A stretch of 64,000 nt of DNA from Ancylobacter koreensis (GCF_023016525.1 NZ_JALKCG010000001.1:1240001-1304000); one strand, 5' to 3'; shown: positions 52,690-62,107, numbered from the stretch's first letter. Translations and numbers: made by a program. The notes: generated by a model not told the origin, from the sequence alone.

Positions 52690-53481
52690 TCAGCGGGTTC
52701 CCTCCGCCGGGAGCGGGGCGGCGGCGCCCTGACGGGCGGCTTCCACCAGCGCGAGGGCGGCGACGGCGGCGGTGTCGGCGCGCAGGATGCGCGGGCCGAG
52801 CGACAGCACGATCGTGCCCGGCCGGGCGGCGAGCTGGCGCCGCTCGGCGTCGTCGAAGCCGCCCTCGGGTCCGATCAGCACCGCGAGCGGGCCGGCGACC
52901 GCCGCCTTCAACGGGGCGAGCGGATCGGCGAGCGGGGCCGCCTCGTCGCAGAACACCACCCGGCGGGCGGGCTCCAGCGCGTCGAGCCAGCGGGCCAGCG
53001 TCACCGGCTCCAGCACCGCCGGCAGGCTGAGTATGCCGCACTGCTCGGCCGCCTCGATCGCGTTGGCGCGCATGCGCTCGGTGTTGACCCGGCTCGCCTG
53101 CGTGCGGCGGGTCATGACGGGCACCAGCCGGCCCGCGCCCATCTCGACCGCCTTCTGCACCATGTAGTCGAGCCGGGCGTGCTTGAGCGGGGCGAACACA
53201 TAGTCGAGATCGGGCGGCGGGCTCTGCCGGCGCAGCCGTGCCTCGACGCGCAGCAGCGCCTCGCGCCGCCCGCCCGCCTCGCGCCGCGCCCGCCATTCGC
53301 CATCGCGCCCGTTGAACAGATGGATGTGCCCGCCGACCTCCAGCCGGATCACATCACCGACATAATGGGCCCGCTCGCGGTCCAGCGCGACCAGCGCGCC
53401 TTCCGCCAGCGCGTCCTCGACGAACAGCCGCTGGGCGCGGAAATCATAGGGCTCGGTCGAATCTTCATGCGGGCGGGCCAT
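52690..53481 (-). CDS. rsmE: 16S rRNA (uracil(1498)-N(3))-methyltransferase
   Basis: A 263-aa SPOUT methyltransferase that methylates U1498 of 16S rRNA. The N-terminal PUA-like domain and the C-terminal knot are visible: LIGPEGGFDDAERRQLA and LSLGPRILRADTAAVAAL are the SAM-binding knot motifs. The start is uncertain (ATG 53481, 53493 or 53517); I use 53481, where the conserved text begins. It is divergent from the next secreted protein gene. Confidence 0.93.
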   Translation of the reverse strand: MARPHEDSTEPYDFRAQRLFVEDALAEGALVALDRERAHYVGDVIRLEVGGHIHLFNGRDGEWRARREAGGRREALLRVEARLRRQSPPPDLDYVFAPLKHARLDYMVQKAVEMGAGRLVPVMTRRTQASRVNTERMRANAIEAAEQCGILSLPAVLEPVTLARWLDALEPARRVVFCDEAAPLADPLAPLKAAVAGPLAVLIGPEGGFDDAERRQLAARPGTIVLSLGPRILRADTAAVAALALVEAARQGAAAPLPAEGTR

Positions 53482-53626
53482 GATGCGGGCCATTTTCTTC
53501 GCTAGGCCCGCAGGCAACGGGCGCCGTGATGTTGCCCAATCTTTAATGCCTCTGTATCACCCTTGGTCAACACTACGGCGCCAGCCGACGGCTCGAAGGA
53601 GAGATTCGACCTTGGAAGCTCGCCAG

Positions 53627-54373
53627 ATGCGCTCGCTCCCGACTGCCCGCGCGGCGCTTTTCGCCGGGATCACGCTCGCCGCGACGCTGGCCGCCCTGCC
53701 GGCCGGCGCGCAGTGGATCGGCGCGGCCGGCGGCTCGGGCGACACCTCGCCCAGCGCCTCGGCCCCCGCCGCCGTCACCATCGAGCCGATGCCGCAGAGC
53801 GGGGCCATGCAGCCGGGCGCCATGCAGCCGGGCGCCACGCAGCCGGCCAGCCCGGGCTTTTCGCCGGGCCTTGGGATGGGCGGCATGGGCGGGGCCCCCG
53901 GCGCGGCGCCGATGGGCGCGCCTCCGCAGGCCAATCCCAACATGGCCGAATGCCAGTCGCAGGTCGAGAAGCTGCGCACCACGCTGGAAGGCAGCGGCGA
54001 GGGTCTCCAGAAGGCGGTGAAGAACAAGCGCCCGCCTTCCGAGCTCTGCCCGATGTTTCGCAACTTCGCCTCGGCGCAGCAGAACTTCTACAAGTTCCTG
54101 AGCTCCAACAAGACCAAGTGCGGCGTGCCGGACGACGTGCTGAAGAAGATCAAGACCAACGCCGATTCCGTCGCGAGCACCCGCAACAAGGTCTGCGAAG
54201 TGGCGAAGGCGCAGGAGAGCGGCATGGCCCCCGGCGGCGGCAATGCCGGCCCGTCGGGCCCGCCGCCGCAAGGCTCGGTCTCGGCTGGCCTCGGCCTGCC
54301 CAGCGGCCTGCCGACGCTCGGCGCCCCTCCCGGCGGCGTGTTCGACACGCTCGGCGGCGACGCGCTGCGCTGA
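53627..54373 (+). CDS. Secreted Pro/Gly/Met-rich protein of unknown function
   Basis: ATG 53627 has GGAAG upstream; a TTG at 53612 with AAGGAGAG is an alternative. A signal peptide (TARAALFAGITLAATLAALP, cut after AGA) precedes a low-complexity region with repeated MQPGA units and GMGGMGGAPGAAPMGAPP. A compact four-cysteine domain follows (MAECQSQVEKLRTTLEGSGE, then ELCPMFRNFASAQQNFYKF, CGVPDDVLKKIKTNADS and VCEVAK), then a Gly/Pro tail. Even cysteines suggest two disulfides in the periplasm. No known family. Confidence 0.7.
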   Translation: MRSLPTARAALFAGITLAATLAALPAGAQWIGAAGGSGDTSPSASAPAAVTIEPMPQSGAMQPGAMQPGATQPASPGFSPGLGMGGMGGAPGAAPMGAPPQANPNMAECQSQVEKLRTTLEGSGEGLQKAVKNKRPPSELCPMFRNFASAQQNFYKFLSSNKTKCGVPDDVLKKIKTNADSVASTRNKVCEVAKAQESGMAPGGGNAGPSGPPPQGSVSAGLGLPSGLPTLGAPPGGVFDTLGGDALR

Positions 54374-54383
54374 GCTGAGCCCC

Positions 54384-55325
54384 ATGACGTCCGCCGCGCC
54401 CGCGCCGGCCGATTCCGCCGGCAACTGGGTCGACCGGCACGCGCCGTCTTTCCTGCGCCCCTTCCTGCGCCTCGCCCGCGCCGACCGGCCGATCGGCAGC
54501 TGGCTGCTGCTGATCCCGTGCTGGTGGTCGGTGGCGATGGCGCTGGGCGTGCAGGCACGGATGGGCGCGCCCGACACCCTTTCCGCGCTCGCCTATGCCG
54601 CGCTGTTCGCCATCGGCGCCGTCGCCATGCGCGGGGCGGGCTGCACCTGGAACGACATTCTCGACCGCGACATTGACGGGCGGGTCGAGCGCACCCGCTC
54701 GCGCCCGTTGCCGGCCGGGCAGGTGACGCTGGCCGGTGCCTTCGTCTTCCTCGCGCTGCAGTGCCTCGCCGGCCTCGTGGTGCTGCTCTGCCTGCCGGCC
54801 TTCGCCATTGTGGTGGCGCTGTCCTCGCTCGGGCTGGTGGCGGTGTATCCGCTGATGAAGCGGATCATCTGGATTCCCCAGCTCGTGCTCGGCCTCGCCT
54901 TCTCCTGGGGCGCGCTGATGGGTTATGCCGCGCTCATCGGCACGCTGCCGGGCTCCGCCTTCCTGCTCTACGCCGGCTCGGTGCTGTGGGTGGTCGGCTA
55001 CGACACCATTTATGCCCATCAGGACCGCGAGGACGACGAGGCGGTCGGGGTGAAGTCCTCCGCCCGCCTGTTCGCCGGCGCGACGCGCGGCTGGCTGGTC
55101 GGGCTCTATGGCGCGACGGTGGTGCTGATCGGCCTCGCCATCGGCTTCGCCGGCGGCGGCGTCTTCGCCTGGCTCGGCCTTGCCGCCTTCGCCGCGCATC
55201 TGGGCTGGCAGATCGCGCGCGTCGACATCGATGACCGCGAGAACTGCCTCACCGTGTTCCGCTCCAACCGCGACGCCGGGCTGATCCTGCTCGCCGGCCT
55301 TATCGCGCAAGCGCTTCTGGGCTGA
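54384..55325 (+). CDS. ubiA: 4-hydroxybenzoate octaprenyltransferase
   Basis: A 313-aa membrane prenyltransferase of ubiquinone synthesis. The first Asp-rich motif is GCTWNDILDRDIDGRVERTR, the second DTIYAHQDREDDEAVGVKSS; eight or nine hydrophobic helices follow the family pattern. ATG 54384 lies 10 bp after the previous stop. Confidence 0.95.
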   Translation: MTSAAPAPADSAGNWVDRHAPSFLRPFLRLARADRPIGSWLLLIPCWWSVAMALGVQARMGAPDTLSALAYAALFAIGAVAMRGAGCTWNDILDRDIDGRVERTRSRPLPAGQVTLAGAFVFLALQCLAGLVVLLCLPAFAIVVALSSLGLVAVYPLMKRIIWIPQLVLGLAFSWGALMGYAALIGTLPGSAFLLYAGSVLWVVGYDTIYAHQDREDDEAVGVKSSARLFAGATRGWLVGLYGATVVLIGLAIGFAGGGVFAWLGLAAFAAHLGWQIARVDIDDRENCLTVFRSNRDAGLILLAGLIAQALLG

Positions 55326-55401
55326 GCCGTGTTGCTGAGCCGTGTTGCCCGGGCGGCCCCGGCGGTGCTAAGCAGCGGCAACTCTTGAAAGCACGGTTCC
55401 C

Positions 55402-56034
55402 ATGAGCATCCGCCTGCATCGCGGCGACCTGGTCGACCTCTCCCGCTACGCGCCCGAGAACGCCCCCTTCGTCGCCATCGACACCGAGACGCTGGGTCTC
55501 AATCCGCATCGCGACCGGCTCTGCGTCGTCCAGCTGTCGCCGGGCGACGGCACCGCCGACGTGGTGCAGATTCCCGCCGGCGCCGGCCCCGGCAGCGCGC
55601 CCAATCTGGAGCGGCTGCTCACCGATCCGCGCAGCGTGAAGCTGTTCCACTTCGCCCGCTTCGACGTCGCGGTGCTCGGCAAGACCTTCGGGCTGACGGT
55701 GACGCCGGTGTGGTGCACCAAGATCGCCTCGCGGCTGACGCGCACCTACACCGACCGTCACGGGCTGAAGGAGCTGACGCGCGAGCTGCTCGGCATCGAC
55801 CTGTCCAAGCAGCAGCAGAGCTCGGACTGGGCGGCGGAGGAACTGAGCGACGCCCAGCTCCAGTACGCCGCCTCCGACGTGCTGCACCTGCACGCGCTGC
55901 AGGCGAAGCTTGCCGCGATGCTGGCGCGCGAGGGGCGCGGCGGGCTGGCGCAGTCCTGCTTCGACTTCCTGCCGACGCGCGCGGCGCTCGACCTCGCCGG
56001 CTGGCCGGACGAGGATATTTTCGCGCATACCTGA
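55402..56034 (+). CDS. rnd: Ribonuclease D (short form)
   Basis: A 210-aa DEDDy exonuclease: VAIDTETLGLNPHRDRLCVV (Asp-Glu), FHFARFDVAVLGKTF (Asp), YAASDVLHLHALQAKL (Tyr/Asp). It trims 3' ends of tRNA and other RNAs. The HRDC domains of long RNase D are absent; this is the short single-domain form usual in alphaproteobacteria. Confidence 0.9.
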   Translation: MSIRLHRGDLVDLSRYAPENAPFVAIDTETLGLNPHRDRLCVVQLSPGDGTADVVQIPAGAGPGSAPNLERLLTDPRSVKLFHFARFDVAVLGKTFGLTVTPVWCTKIASRLTRTYTDRHGLKELTRELLGIDLSKQQQSSDWAAEELSDAQLQYAASDVLHLHALQAKLAAMLAREGRGGLAQSCFDFLPTRAALDLAGWPDEDIFAHT

Positions 56035-56198
56035 CGCGGCAACCGCGTTCCGGCCGCCGGAGCGCCATGCTGCGGCCCTCCTGTACCGGTATCCCGGCGG
56101 TATCCCGGCCCCTGCTTGCGCGCGGGCACGGAAGCCGCCATCTTAACGCCGGGTTACCGGGTGGGGTTCAGTCGCAAGTCGGGGAAACGCCCTCAGGC

Positions 56199-56978
56199 AT
56201 GAACAAGCACGTCGAACCTCCCGAGCGTCTCGACACGCGGGCGGGCGAATCGCTGCGGCAGCGCGGCGGGCTTTCCGCGCAGCGCAGCGCGGAGCGTTTC
56301 AAGGACGCGCGCCGCAACAGCCGGCGTGTGCGCTTCTTCCGGCGCGCGCTGCCGCTTGCCGTGCTGCTGGCGGCCGGTGGCACGCTGGCGGTGAACTATC
56401 TCGATCCCTTCAGCATCGCCGTCGACCTGCCCTTCGACCTCGGGCGCGTATCGCTGTCGGGCACGCAGGTGAAGATGGAGTTCCCGCGCCTGCACGGCTT
56501 CACCGCCGACAATCGCGGCTATTCGGTCTCGGCGGAATCGGCCGAGCAGGACCTGACCCAGCCCAACAGCATCGGGCTGCACAAGATCGTCGCCAAACTG
56601 GAAATGGCCGACAAGGGCTGGGCGGACCTCACCGCCAGCACCGGCCATTACGACACCAAGACCGAGATGCTGGATCTGGGCGGGGGCGTGCGCTTCCAGA
56701 CCTCGGCGGGCTATGGCGGCGACTTCGAGGACGCCCAGATCGAGATCAAGAGCGGCAAGCTGACCTCCGACAAGCCGGTGAAGCTTACCTATCTCGACGG
56801 CCAGCTCACCGCCGACCGCATCGAGGTATCGCAGAAGGATTCGCGCGCGTTGCTCACCGGCAATGTGCAGCTCGATTTCCGCATGCCGCCGGCCGACGGC
56901 ACCGCCGCGACGCCGGAACTGCGCGGCGGCACGCCGTCCCCGTCCTCGACCGGCGCTATCGCTGGGGCGGCTCCCTGA
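56199..56978 (+). CDS. lptC: LPS export ABC transporter periplasmic protein LptC
   Basis: A 259-aa bitopic protein: cytoplasmic Arg-rich N-terminus, one membrane helix (RALPLAVLLAAGGTLAVNYL), and a periplasmic beta-jellyroll (MEFPRLHGFTADNRGYSVSA and on) that passes lipopolysaccharide from the LptBFG pump to LptA. ATG 56199 fits. A Ser/Pro/Thr-rich tail ends it. First gene of the lptC-lptA-lptB-rpoN-hpf-ptsN block. Confidence 0.92.
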   Translation: MNKHVEPPERLDTRAGESLRQRGGLSAQRSAERFKDARRNSRRVRFFRRALPLAVLLAAGGTLAVNYLDPFSIAVDLPFDLGRVSLSGTQVKMEFPRLHGFTADNRGYSVSAESAEQDLTQPNSIGLHKIVAKLEMADKGWADLTASTGHYDTKTEMLDLGGGVRFQTSAGYGGDFEDAQIEIKSGKLTSDKPVKLTYLDGQLTADRIEVSQKDSRALLTGNVQLDFRMPPADGTAATPELRGGTPSPSSTGAIAGAAP

Positions 56979-57038
56979 GATGCGGCACCCTGAGATGCGG
57001 CGTTGAACGCCCGCCCCGGCACGGCTAGACATGCACTC

Positions 57039-57728
57039 ATGAACGCGATCCCCCGCCTCGCCGGCTCCGGCTTCCTCCTCCTCGCGCTCGCCGCCGGCAC
57101 CGCCGCGCCGGCACTGGCGCAGCAGGCCCGCAACGTGCCGAACGCCCTGCAGGGCTTCGCCACCAACCGCGACGAGCCGATCCGCATCAACGCGAACAGC
57201 CTGGAAGTGCGCGACCAGGAGAAGCAGGCGGTGTTTTCCGGCAATGTGGTGGTGCAGCAGGGCGACACCACGCTGCGCTGCCGCGAGCTGGTGGTCTATT
57301 ACGACGGCAAGAAGACTGGAGCGGCTGCGGACGGCGCCAAGGACGGCGCCAAGGGTGGCGCGACCCCCAATGCCGAGGCGCTTGCCGCCGGCAGCCCGAT
57401 CAATTCCTCCGCCATCCGCCGGCTGGAGATCATCGGCTCGGTGGTCGTCACCACCAAGGAGCAGACCGCCACCGGCGACAAGGGCGTGTTCGAGACCGCC
57501 GCCAACACCATCACGCTGGTCGGCAACCCGGTGGTGCTCACCTCGGGCCCGAACGTCATCCGCGGCAAGCAGCTCACGGTGGATCTCGCGAGCGGCCTGT
57601 CGCGCTTCGACGGCGGGCGCATCGAAAGCCTCATCGTGCCGGGCAGCGTGAAGCAGATGGAAGCGCCCAAGCCGGGCGAGGCCAAGCCTGCCAAGCCTGC
57701 CAAGCCTGCGCCCAAGCCGGCGCAATAG
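57039..57728 (+). CDS. lptA: LPS transport periplasmic protein LptA
   Basis: A 229-aa protein with a signal peptide (LAGSGFLLLALAAGTAAPAL, cut near AQQ) and the OstA/LptA beta-jellyroll (EPIRINANSLEVRDQEKQAV, FSGNVVVQQGDTTLRCRELV). It bridges LptC and LptD across the periplasm. An unusual insertion of Ala/Gly/Lys-rich sequence (KTGAAADGAKDGAKGGATPN) interrupts the domain, and a Lys-Pro-Ala tail ends it. ATG 57039 is preferred to 57003 by the signal peptide. Confidence 0.93.
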   Translation: MNAIPRLAGSGFLLLALAAGTAAPALAQQARNVPNALQGFATNRDEPIRINANSLEVRDQEKQAVFSGNVVVQQGDTTLRCRELVVYYDGKKTGAAADGAKDGAKGGATPNAEALAAGSPINSSAIRRLEIIGSVVVTTKEQTATGDKGVFETAANTITLVGNPVVLTSGPNVIRGKQLTVDLASGLSRFDGGRIESLIVPGSVKQMEAPKPGEAKPAKPAKPAPKPAQ

Positions 57729-57894
57729 CGCGGTTTATCCGGGCGCCCGCCGCTTTTGTTGGTGGGCAAGCGAGATTTCGTAAGTGTGATGCGCCACCGC
57801 CGCCATCGCGGCCCGGTTTTTGCATCCATCATTTGCCAGTCGCGTGCGGAGCGTCTATCACCTTCCGGGTGGTGATTTCACCACGGAGGTGCGC

Positions 57895-59022
57895 GTGGGA
57901 CTTTTCTCGTCGATCATCGGTCGCGGCAAGTCGGTGCCGCCGGGCTCGCACGGTGAAGGCGCCCGCCGGCGCGGCTTCGGCAGCGCGGCCGGCAAGGGCG
58001 AGGCTCCCGGCGATGCCCGCTCCAGCGATTACGGTGCGAAGGACGGCGCCGACGATCTGGAAGCCGCGTTCGAAGCCGAGTTCGAGGCGGCGCTGGCCGC
58101 CGAGTTCCGTCACCCCGCCGCACCCGAACCGGCGCGGCCCGAGGTCTATTCCCCGCCTCCCGCCGTCCATCCGTCCGCCAGGCACGCGCCGGCCGTCTCC
58201 GCGCCTGCGGTGCACGCCCGCGCGCCCCACGCGCCGCAATTGCACGCGCCATCCGCTTATGCGCAAGCGGCCCATGCTGTCGCGCCCCAGACGATCGCGA
58301 AGGGCAGCCTCGCCGCCATCGGCGTCGCCAAGAGCTATGGCGGGCGCAAGGTGGTGCGCGACGCCAGCCTGAACGTGCGGCGCGGCGAGGCGGTCGGCCT
58401 GCTCGGCCCCAACGGCGCCGGCAAGACGACGATCTTCTACATGATCACCGGGCTGGTGAAGGCCGATGCCGGCCGTATCGAGCTCGACGACCACGACGTC
58501 ACCCACCTGCCGATGTACCGGCGCGCCCGCCTCGGCGTCGGCTATCTCCCCCAGGAAGCCTCGATCTTTCGCGGCCTGTCGGTGGAGAACAACATCCGCG
58601 CCGTGCTGGAGATGGTGGAGCCGAACCGCCGCGAGCGCGAGCGCCAGCTCGACGAATTGCTGACGGAGTTCCGCATCACCCATGTGCGCAAGTCGCCCTC
58701 CATCGCCCTGTCGGGCGGCGAGCGGCGGCGCGTCGAGATCGCCCGCGCGCTGGCCTCGCGCCCGACCTTCATGCTGCTCGACGAGCCCTTCGCCGGCATC
58801 GACCCGATCGCGGTGGGCGACATCCAGGCGCTGGTGCGCCAGCTCACCGAGCGCGGCATCGGCGTGCTGATCACCGACCACAATGTGCGCGAGACGCTCG
58901 GCCTCATCGACCGCGCCTACATCATCCATTCCGGCACCGTGCTCATGGAAGGCTCGCCCGAGGAGATCGTGGCGAGCGAGGATGTGCGCCGGCTCTATCT
59001 CGGCGAGGAGTTCCGTCTCTAG
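57895..59022 (+). CDS. lptB: LPS export ABC transporter ATP-binding protein LptB with N-terminal extension
   Basis: The last 240 residues are a full LptB: Walker A in LLGPNGAGKTTIFYMITGL, Q loop GYLPQEASIFRGLSVENNI, signature LSGGERRRVEIARALASRP, Walker B FMLLDEPFAGIDPIA, and the H loop ITDHNVRETLGL. About 135 residues of Ala/Pro/His-rich low complexity precede it, starting at GTG 57895 (GGAGG upstream); typical LptB has none. It powers lipopolysaccharide extraction with LptF and LptG. Confidence 0.93.
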   Translation: MGLFSSIIGRGKSVPPGSHGEGARRRGFGSAAGKGEAPGDARSSDYGAKDGADDLEAAFEAEFEAALAAEFRHPAAPEPARPEVYSPPPAVHPSARHAPAVSAPAVHARAPHAPQLHAPSAYAQAAHAVAPQTIAKGSLAAIGVAKSYGGRKVVRDASLNVRRGEAVGLLGPNGAGKTTIFYMITGLVKADAGRIELDDHDVTHLPMYRRARLGVGYLPQEASIFRGLSVENNIRAVLEMVEPNRRERERQLDELLTEFRITHVRKSPSIALSGGERRRVEIARALASRPTFMLLDEPFAGIDPIAVGDIQALVRQLTERGIGVLITDHNVRETLGLIDRAYIIHSGTVLMEGSPEEIVASEDVRRLYLGEEFRL

Positions 59023-59085
59023 CATGGACCCGCGTTGCCCGCCCGTTGCCGTCCTGCCGTCCGCCGCCGCTGGGGAGTGCGCGCC

Positions 59086-60666
59086 ATGTCGCTGAGTCCG
59101 CGTCTCGAATTCCGCCAGACCCAGTCGCTGGTGATGACGCCGCAGCTCATGCAGGCGATCAAGCTGCTGCAGCTCTCCAATCTCGACCTCGTGGCCTATG
59201 TCGAGGCCGAGCTCGAACGCAACCCGCTGCTGGAGCGCCAGGTCGAGCCGGAGGGCGAGCGTACCGCCGAGGGCGAGCGCGGCCAGGAAGGCGAGGGCGA
59301 CGGCGAGGCCCACCCGGGCGCCGGCTTCGAGGCGGCGGAAGCGGCCGGCGGGCGCGAGGAGCGCGCCGACTGGATGGAGGAGCGGCTGGAATCCGGCCGC
59401 GCCATCGAGGACCGGCTCGACACCAATCTCGAAAACGTGTTCCCCGACGACGTGCCCCGCGAGCCGGTCGGCGGCCCGCCCGGCGGCGAGGCGCCGGCCT
59501 ATTCGGAATGGTCCGGCGTCGGCTCGGGCGGGCGGGACGATGACGGCTACAATCTGGAGGCCTTTGTCTCCGCCGAGACGACGCTGGGCGACCATCTGGA
59601 GAGCCAGCTCGCCCTCGCCTTGACCGATCCGGTGGAGCGGCTGATCGGCCAGAACCTCATCGACCTGATCGACGAGGCGGGCTACCTCACCACCGATCTC
59701 GCCAGTGTCGCCGAACGCCTCGGCGCGCCGCTGGCGAGCGTCGAGCGGGTGCTCGGCGTGGTGCAGGGCTTCGATCCGCCGGGCATCGGCGCGCGCTCGC
59801 TTTCCGAATGCCTCGCGATCCAGCTGCGCGAGCGCAACCGTTTCGATCCCTGCATGGCGGCGCTGCTGAACCATCTGGAGCTGCTCGCCCGCCGCGAGTT
59901 CGCCACGCTCAAGCGCGTGTGCGGCGTCGACGACGAGGATCTGGCGGAGATGGTCGCCGAGATCCGCCGCCTCAACCCCAAGCCGGGCCTCGCCTTCGGT
60001 TCCGGCGTCATCCAGCCCATCGTGCCGGATGTGTTCGTGCGTGGCGCGCCGGACAACTGGCTCATCGAGCTGAACGCCGACACGCTGCCGCGCGTGCTGG
60101 TGAACCAGACCTATTATGCGCGGGTCCAGAAGACCACGCGCAACGAACGTGAGAAGGCCTTCCTGTCCGACTGCATGCAGACGGCGACCTGGCTCACCCG
60201 CTCGCTCGACCAGCGGGCCCGCACCATATTGAAGGTGGCGACCGAGATCGTGCGCCAGCAGGACGCTTTCCTGACGCTGGGCGTGCAGCATCTGCGGCCG
60301 CTGAACCTGCGCATGGTGGCGGACGCCATCGGCATGCACGAATCCACCGTCTCGCGCGTGACATCCAACAAATACATGGCGACGCCGCGCGGAATCTTCG
60401 AGATGAAATATTTCTTCTCGTCTTCTATTTCCTCCTCCGACGGCGGCGAGGCGCATTCTGCGGAATCGGTGCGCTTCCGCATCAAGCAGATGATCGACGC
60501 GGAAAGCCCGGACGACGTGCTCTCCGACGACACGCTGGTGCAGCGGCTGCGCGAGGCGGGAATCGATATCGCCCGCCGCACGGTCGCCAAATACCGCGAG
60601 GCGATGCGGATTCCTTCATCCGTGCAGCGCCGGCGCGAGAAGCAGGCTGCGCTTGCGGCCGGCTGA
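59086..60666 (+). CDS. rpoN: RNA polymerase sigma-54 factor
   Basis: A 526-aa alternative sigma factor. Region I is RLEFRQTQSLVMTPQLMQAI and on; an acidic Glu/Gly-rich region II follows; the core-binding and DNA-binding domains include the RpoN box ARRTVAKYRE near the end. ATG 59086 has GGGGAG upstream. It directs genes for nitrogen use and related functions with enhancer-binding proteins, and sits between lptB and hpf as in most proteobacteria. Confidence 0.97.
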   Translation: MSLSPRLEFRQTQSLVMTPQLMQAIKLLQLSNLDLVAYVEAELERNPLLERQVEPEGERTAEGERGQEGEGDGEAHPGAGFEAAEAAGGREERADWMEERLESGRAIEDRLDTNLENVFPDDVPREPVGGPPGGEAPAYSEWSGVGSGGRDDDGYNLEAFVSAETTLGDHLESQLALALTDPVERLIGQNLIDLIDEAGYLTTDLASVAERLGAPLASVERVLGVVQGFDPPGIGARSLSECLAIQLRERNRFDPCMAALLNHLELLARREFATLKRVCGVDDEDLAEMVAEIRRLNPKPGLAFGSGVIQPIVPDVFVRGAPDNWLIELNADTLPRVLVNQTYYARVQKTTRNEREKAFLSDCMQTATWLTRSLDQRARTILKVATEIVRQQDAFLTLGVQHLRPLNLRMVADAIGMHESTVSRVTSNKYMATPRGIFEMKYFFSSSISSSDGGEAHSAESVRFRIKQMIDAESPDDVLSDDTLVQRLREAGIDIARRTVAKYREAMRIPSSVQRRREKQAALAAG

Positions 60667-60711
60667 GCGGCCCGTGGAAGGGATCACCGCCACGCTATCC
60701 ACTGCCCCTCG

Positions 60712-60740
60712 TTGACACATTCCCTCGCGGCTCCTACCTC
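60712..60740 (+). promoter_or_regulatory. Promoter upstream of hpf
   Basis: A perfect TTGACA (60712-60717) and TACCTC (60735-60740) are separated by 17 bp, about 97 bp before the hpf start, so hpf-ptsN can be transcribed apart from rpoN. Confidence 0.5.
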
Positions 60741-60837
60741 TTAAGGGCACCGGCCGGGCATGTAGGGGGTTCGGGCAGGGCAGGGGCGGAAACGATCGAC
60801 CGCCCCAGGCCTCGCCCCAGCAGAGGGACTAGTCACG

Positions 60838-61437
60838 ATGCCGCTGCGGGTTTCTGGAAAAAATCTCGACGTGGGCGAGGCGCTCAGGCAACGGGTCTCC
60901 GACCGTGTGGCCGGCGCCATGGGCAAGTACTTCGACGGTGGCTGGTCCGGCCACGTCACCGTGGCCCGCGAGGGCTCCGGCTATCGCTCGGACTGCGCGC
61001 TCCACCTCGACAGCGGGACCATCCTGCAGGCGCATGCCGATGCGCAGGACCCCTATTCGAGCGCCGACGCCGCCGTCGAGCGGATCGAGACGCGGCTGCG
61101 CCGCTACAAGAGCCGCATCAAGCGCCGCGCCGGCACGGGCGAGGGGGAGAGCGAGCCGAGCGCCGAGACGGTGCCGCTCACCGTGTTTTCCGCCCCCGAG
61201 CATGACGAGTTCGAGCTGATCGAGGGCTGGAGCCCGACCGTGGTGGCCGAGGCGACCGCCAGCCTGCCGCGCCTCTCGGTGAGCGACGCGGTGCTGGAGC
61301 TCGACTTCACCGGCGCCGCCGCCCTCGTCTTCCGCCATGCCGGCCACGGGCGCATCAACGTCGTGTACCGGCGCGGTGACGGCCATGTCGGCTGGGTCGA
61401 CCCGCCGACCGGCGCCGTGTCGGAAGACGTGCATTGA
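60838..61437 (+). CDS. hpf: Long-form ribosome hibernation promoting factor
   Basis: A 199-aa protein with the N-terminal Hpf/RaiA domain (LRVSGKNLDVGEALRQRVSD and on) and the C-terminal dimerisation domain (LSVSDAVLELDFTGAAALVF, then VVYRRGDGHVGWVDPP) of long Hpf. It pairs 70S ribosomes into inactive 100S dimers in stationary phase. Confidence 0.95.
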   Translation: MPLRVSGKNLDVGEALRQRVSDRVAGAMGKYFDGGWSGHVTVAREGSGYRSDCALHLDSGTILQAHADAQDPYSSADAAVERIETRLRRYKSRIKRRAGTGEGESEPSAETVPLTVFSAPEHDEFELIEGWSPTVVAEATASLPRLSVSDAVLELDFTGAAALVFRHAGHGRINVVYRRGDGHVGWVDPPTGAVSEDVH

Positions 61438-61534
61438 CCGCTCATCATTCCCGGAAACGCGCGGCGGCGAGGCCCGTCCGCGCGCTTTCCCTCGCCTCGT
61501 CCACCGCCTGTCTCGTCACGCCGCGGATTCTCTC

Positions 61535-61999
61535 ATGGCCCTGAACGACATTCTGGCGTTGTCCGCGGTCTTCCCGACCCTGCGGGTCGGCAGCAAGAAG
61601 CAGGCTCTGCAGGAACTCGCCGCCCACGCGGCCGAGCTTCTGAAGCGGGACGAGCGGGAAATCTTCGAGACGCTGAACCAGCGCGAGCGGCTCGGCTCCA
61701 CGGGCGTCGGCAACGGCATCGCCATCCCGCACGGCAAGCTCGCCAAGATGGACAGGCTGTTCGGCATGTTCGCCCGGCTCGACAAGCCGATTGACTTCGA
61801 ATCGCTGGACGGCGAGCCGGTGGACCTGATCTTCCTGCTGCTGGCGCCGGAGGCGGCGGGCGCCGACCATCTCAAGGCGCTGGCGCGCGTCGCCCGTCTG
61901 CTGCGCGATCCGGAGGTCGCCAAGAAGCTGCGCACCTCGCGTGATGCCGCCTCGATCCACGCCATCCTCACCGGCACCCCGGCGACCGACGCGGCCTGA
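61535..61999 (+). CDS. ptsN: PTS IIA-like nitrogen regulatory protein
   Basis: A 154-aa EIIA-Ntr protein of the nitrogen phosphotransferase system. The phospho-His lies in VGNGIAIPHGKLAKMDRL. It senses nitrogen/carbon state through PtsP-PtsO and affects potassium and other regulators. ATG 61535 is chosen by alignment to the family start (MALNDILALSAVFP). Last gene of the rpoN block. Confidence 0.95.
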   Translation: MALNDILALSAVFPTLRVGSKKQALQELAAHAAELLKRDEREIFETLNQRERLGSTGVGNGIAIPHGKLAKMDRLFGMFARLDKPIDFESLDGEPVDLIFLLLAPEAAGADHLKALARVARLLRDPEVAKKLRTSRDAASIHAILTGTPATDAA

Positions 62000-62107
62000 G
62001 TTGCCATTACCGCGCCGGGCGATCTGGCATCGCCAGCCTTCGTCGCCCGTGACAGCACGACGGCGGCGCCCTATCTCATCGGGGTGAAGCCCTCAGGAGA
62101 TATGTCC

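Noticed and set aside
57829-60456. An 875-codon reverse frame over lptB and rpoN
   Set aside because: Antisense to two confident genes; composition typical of GC-driven frames.
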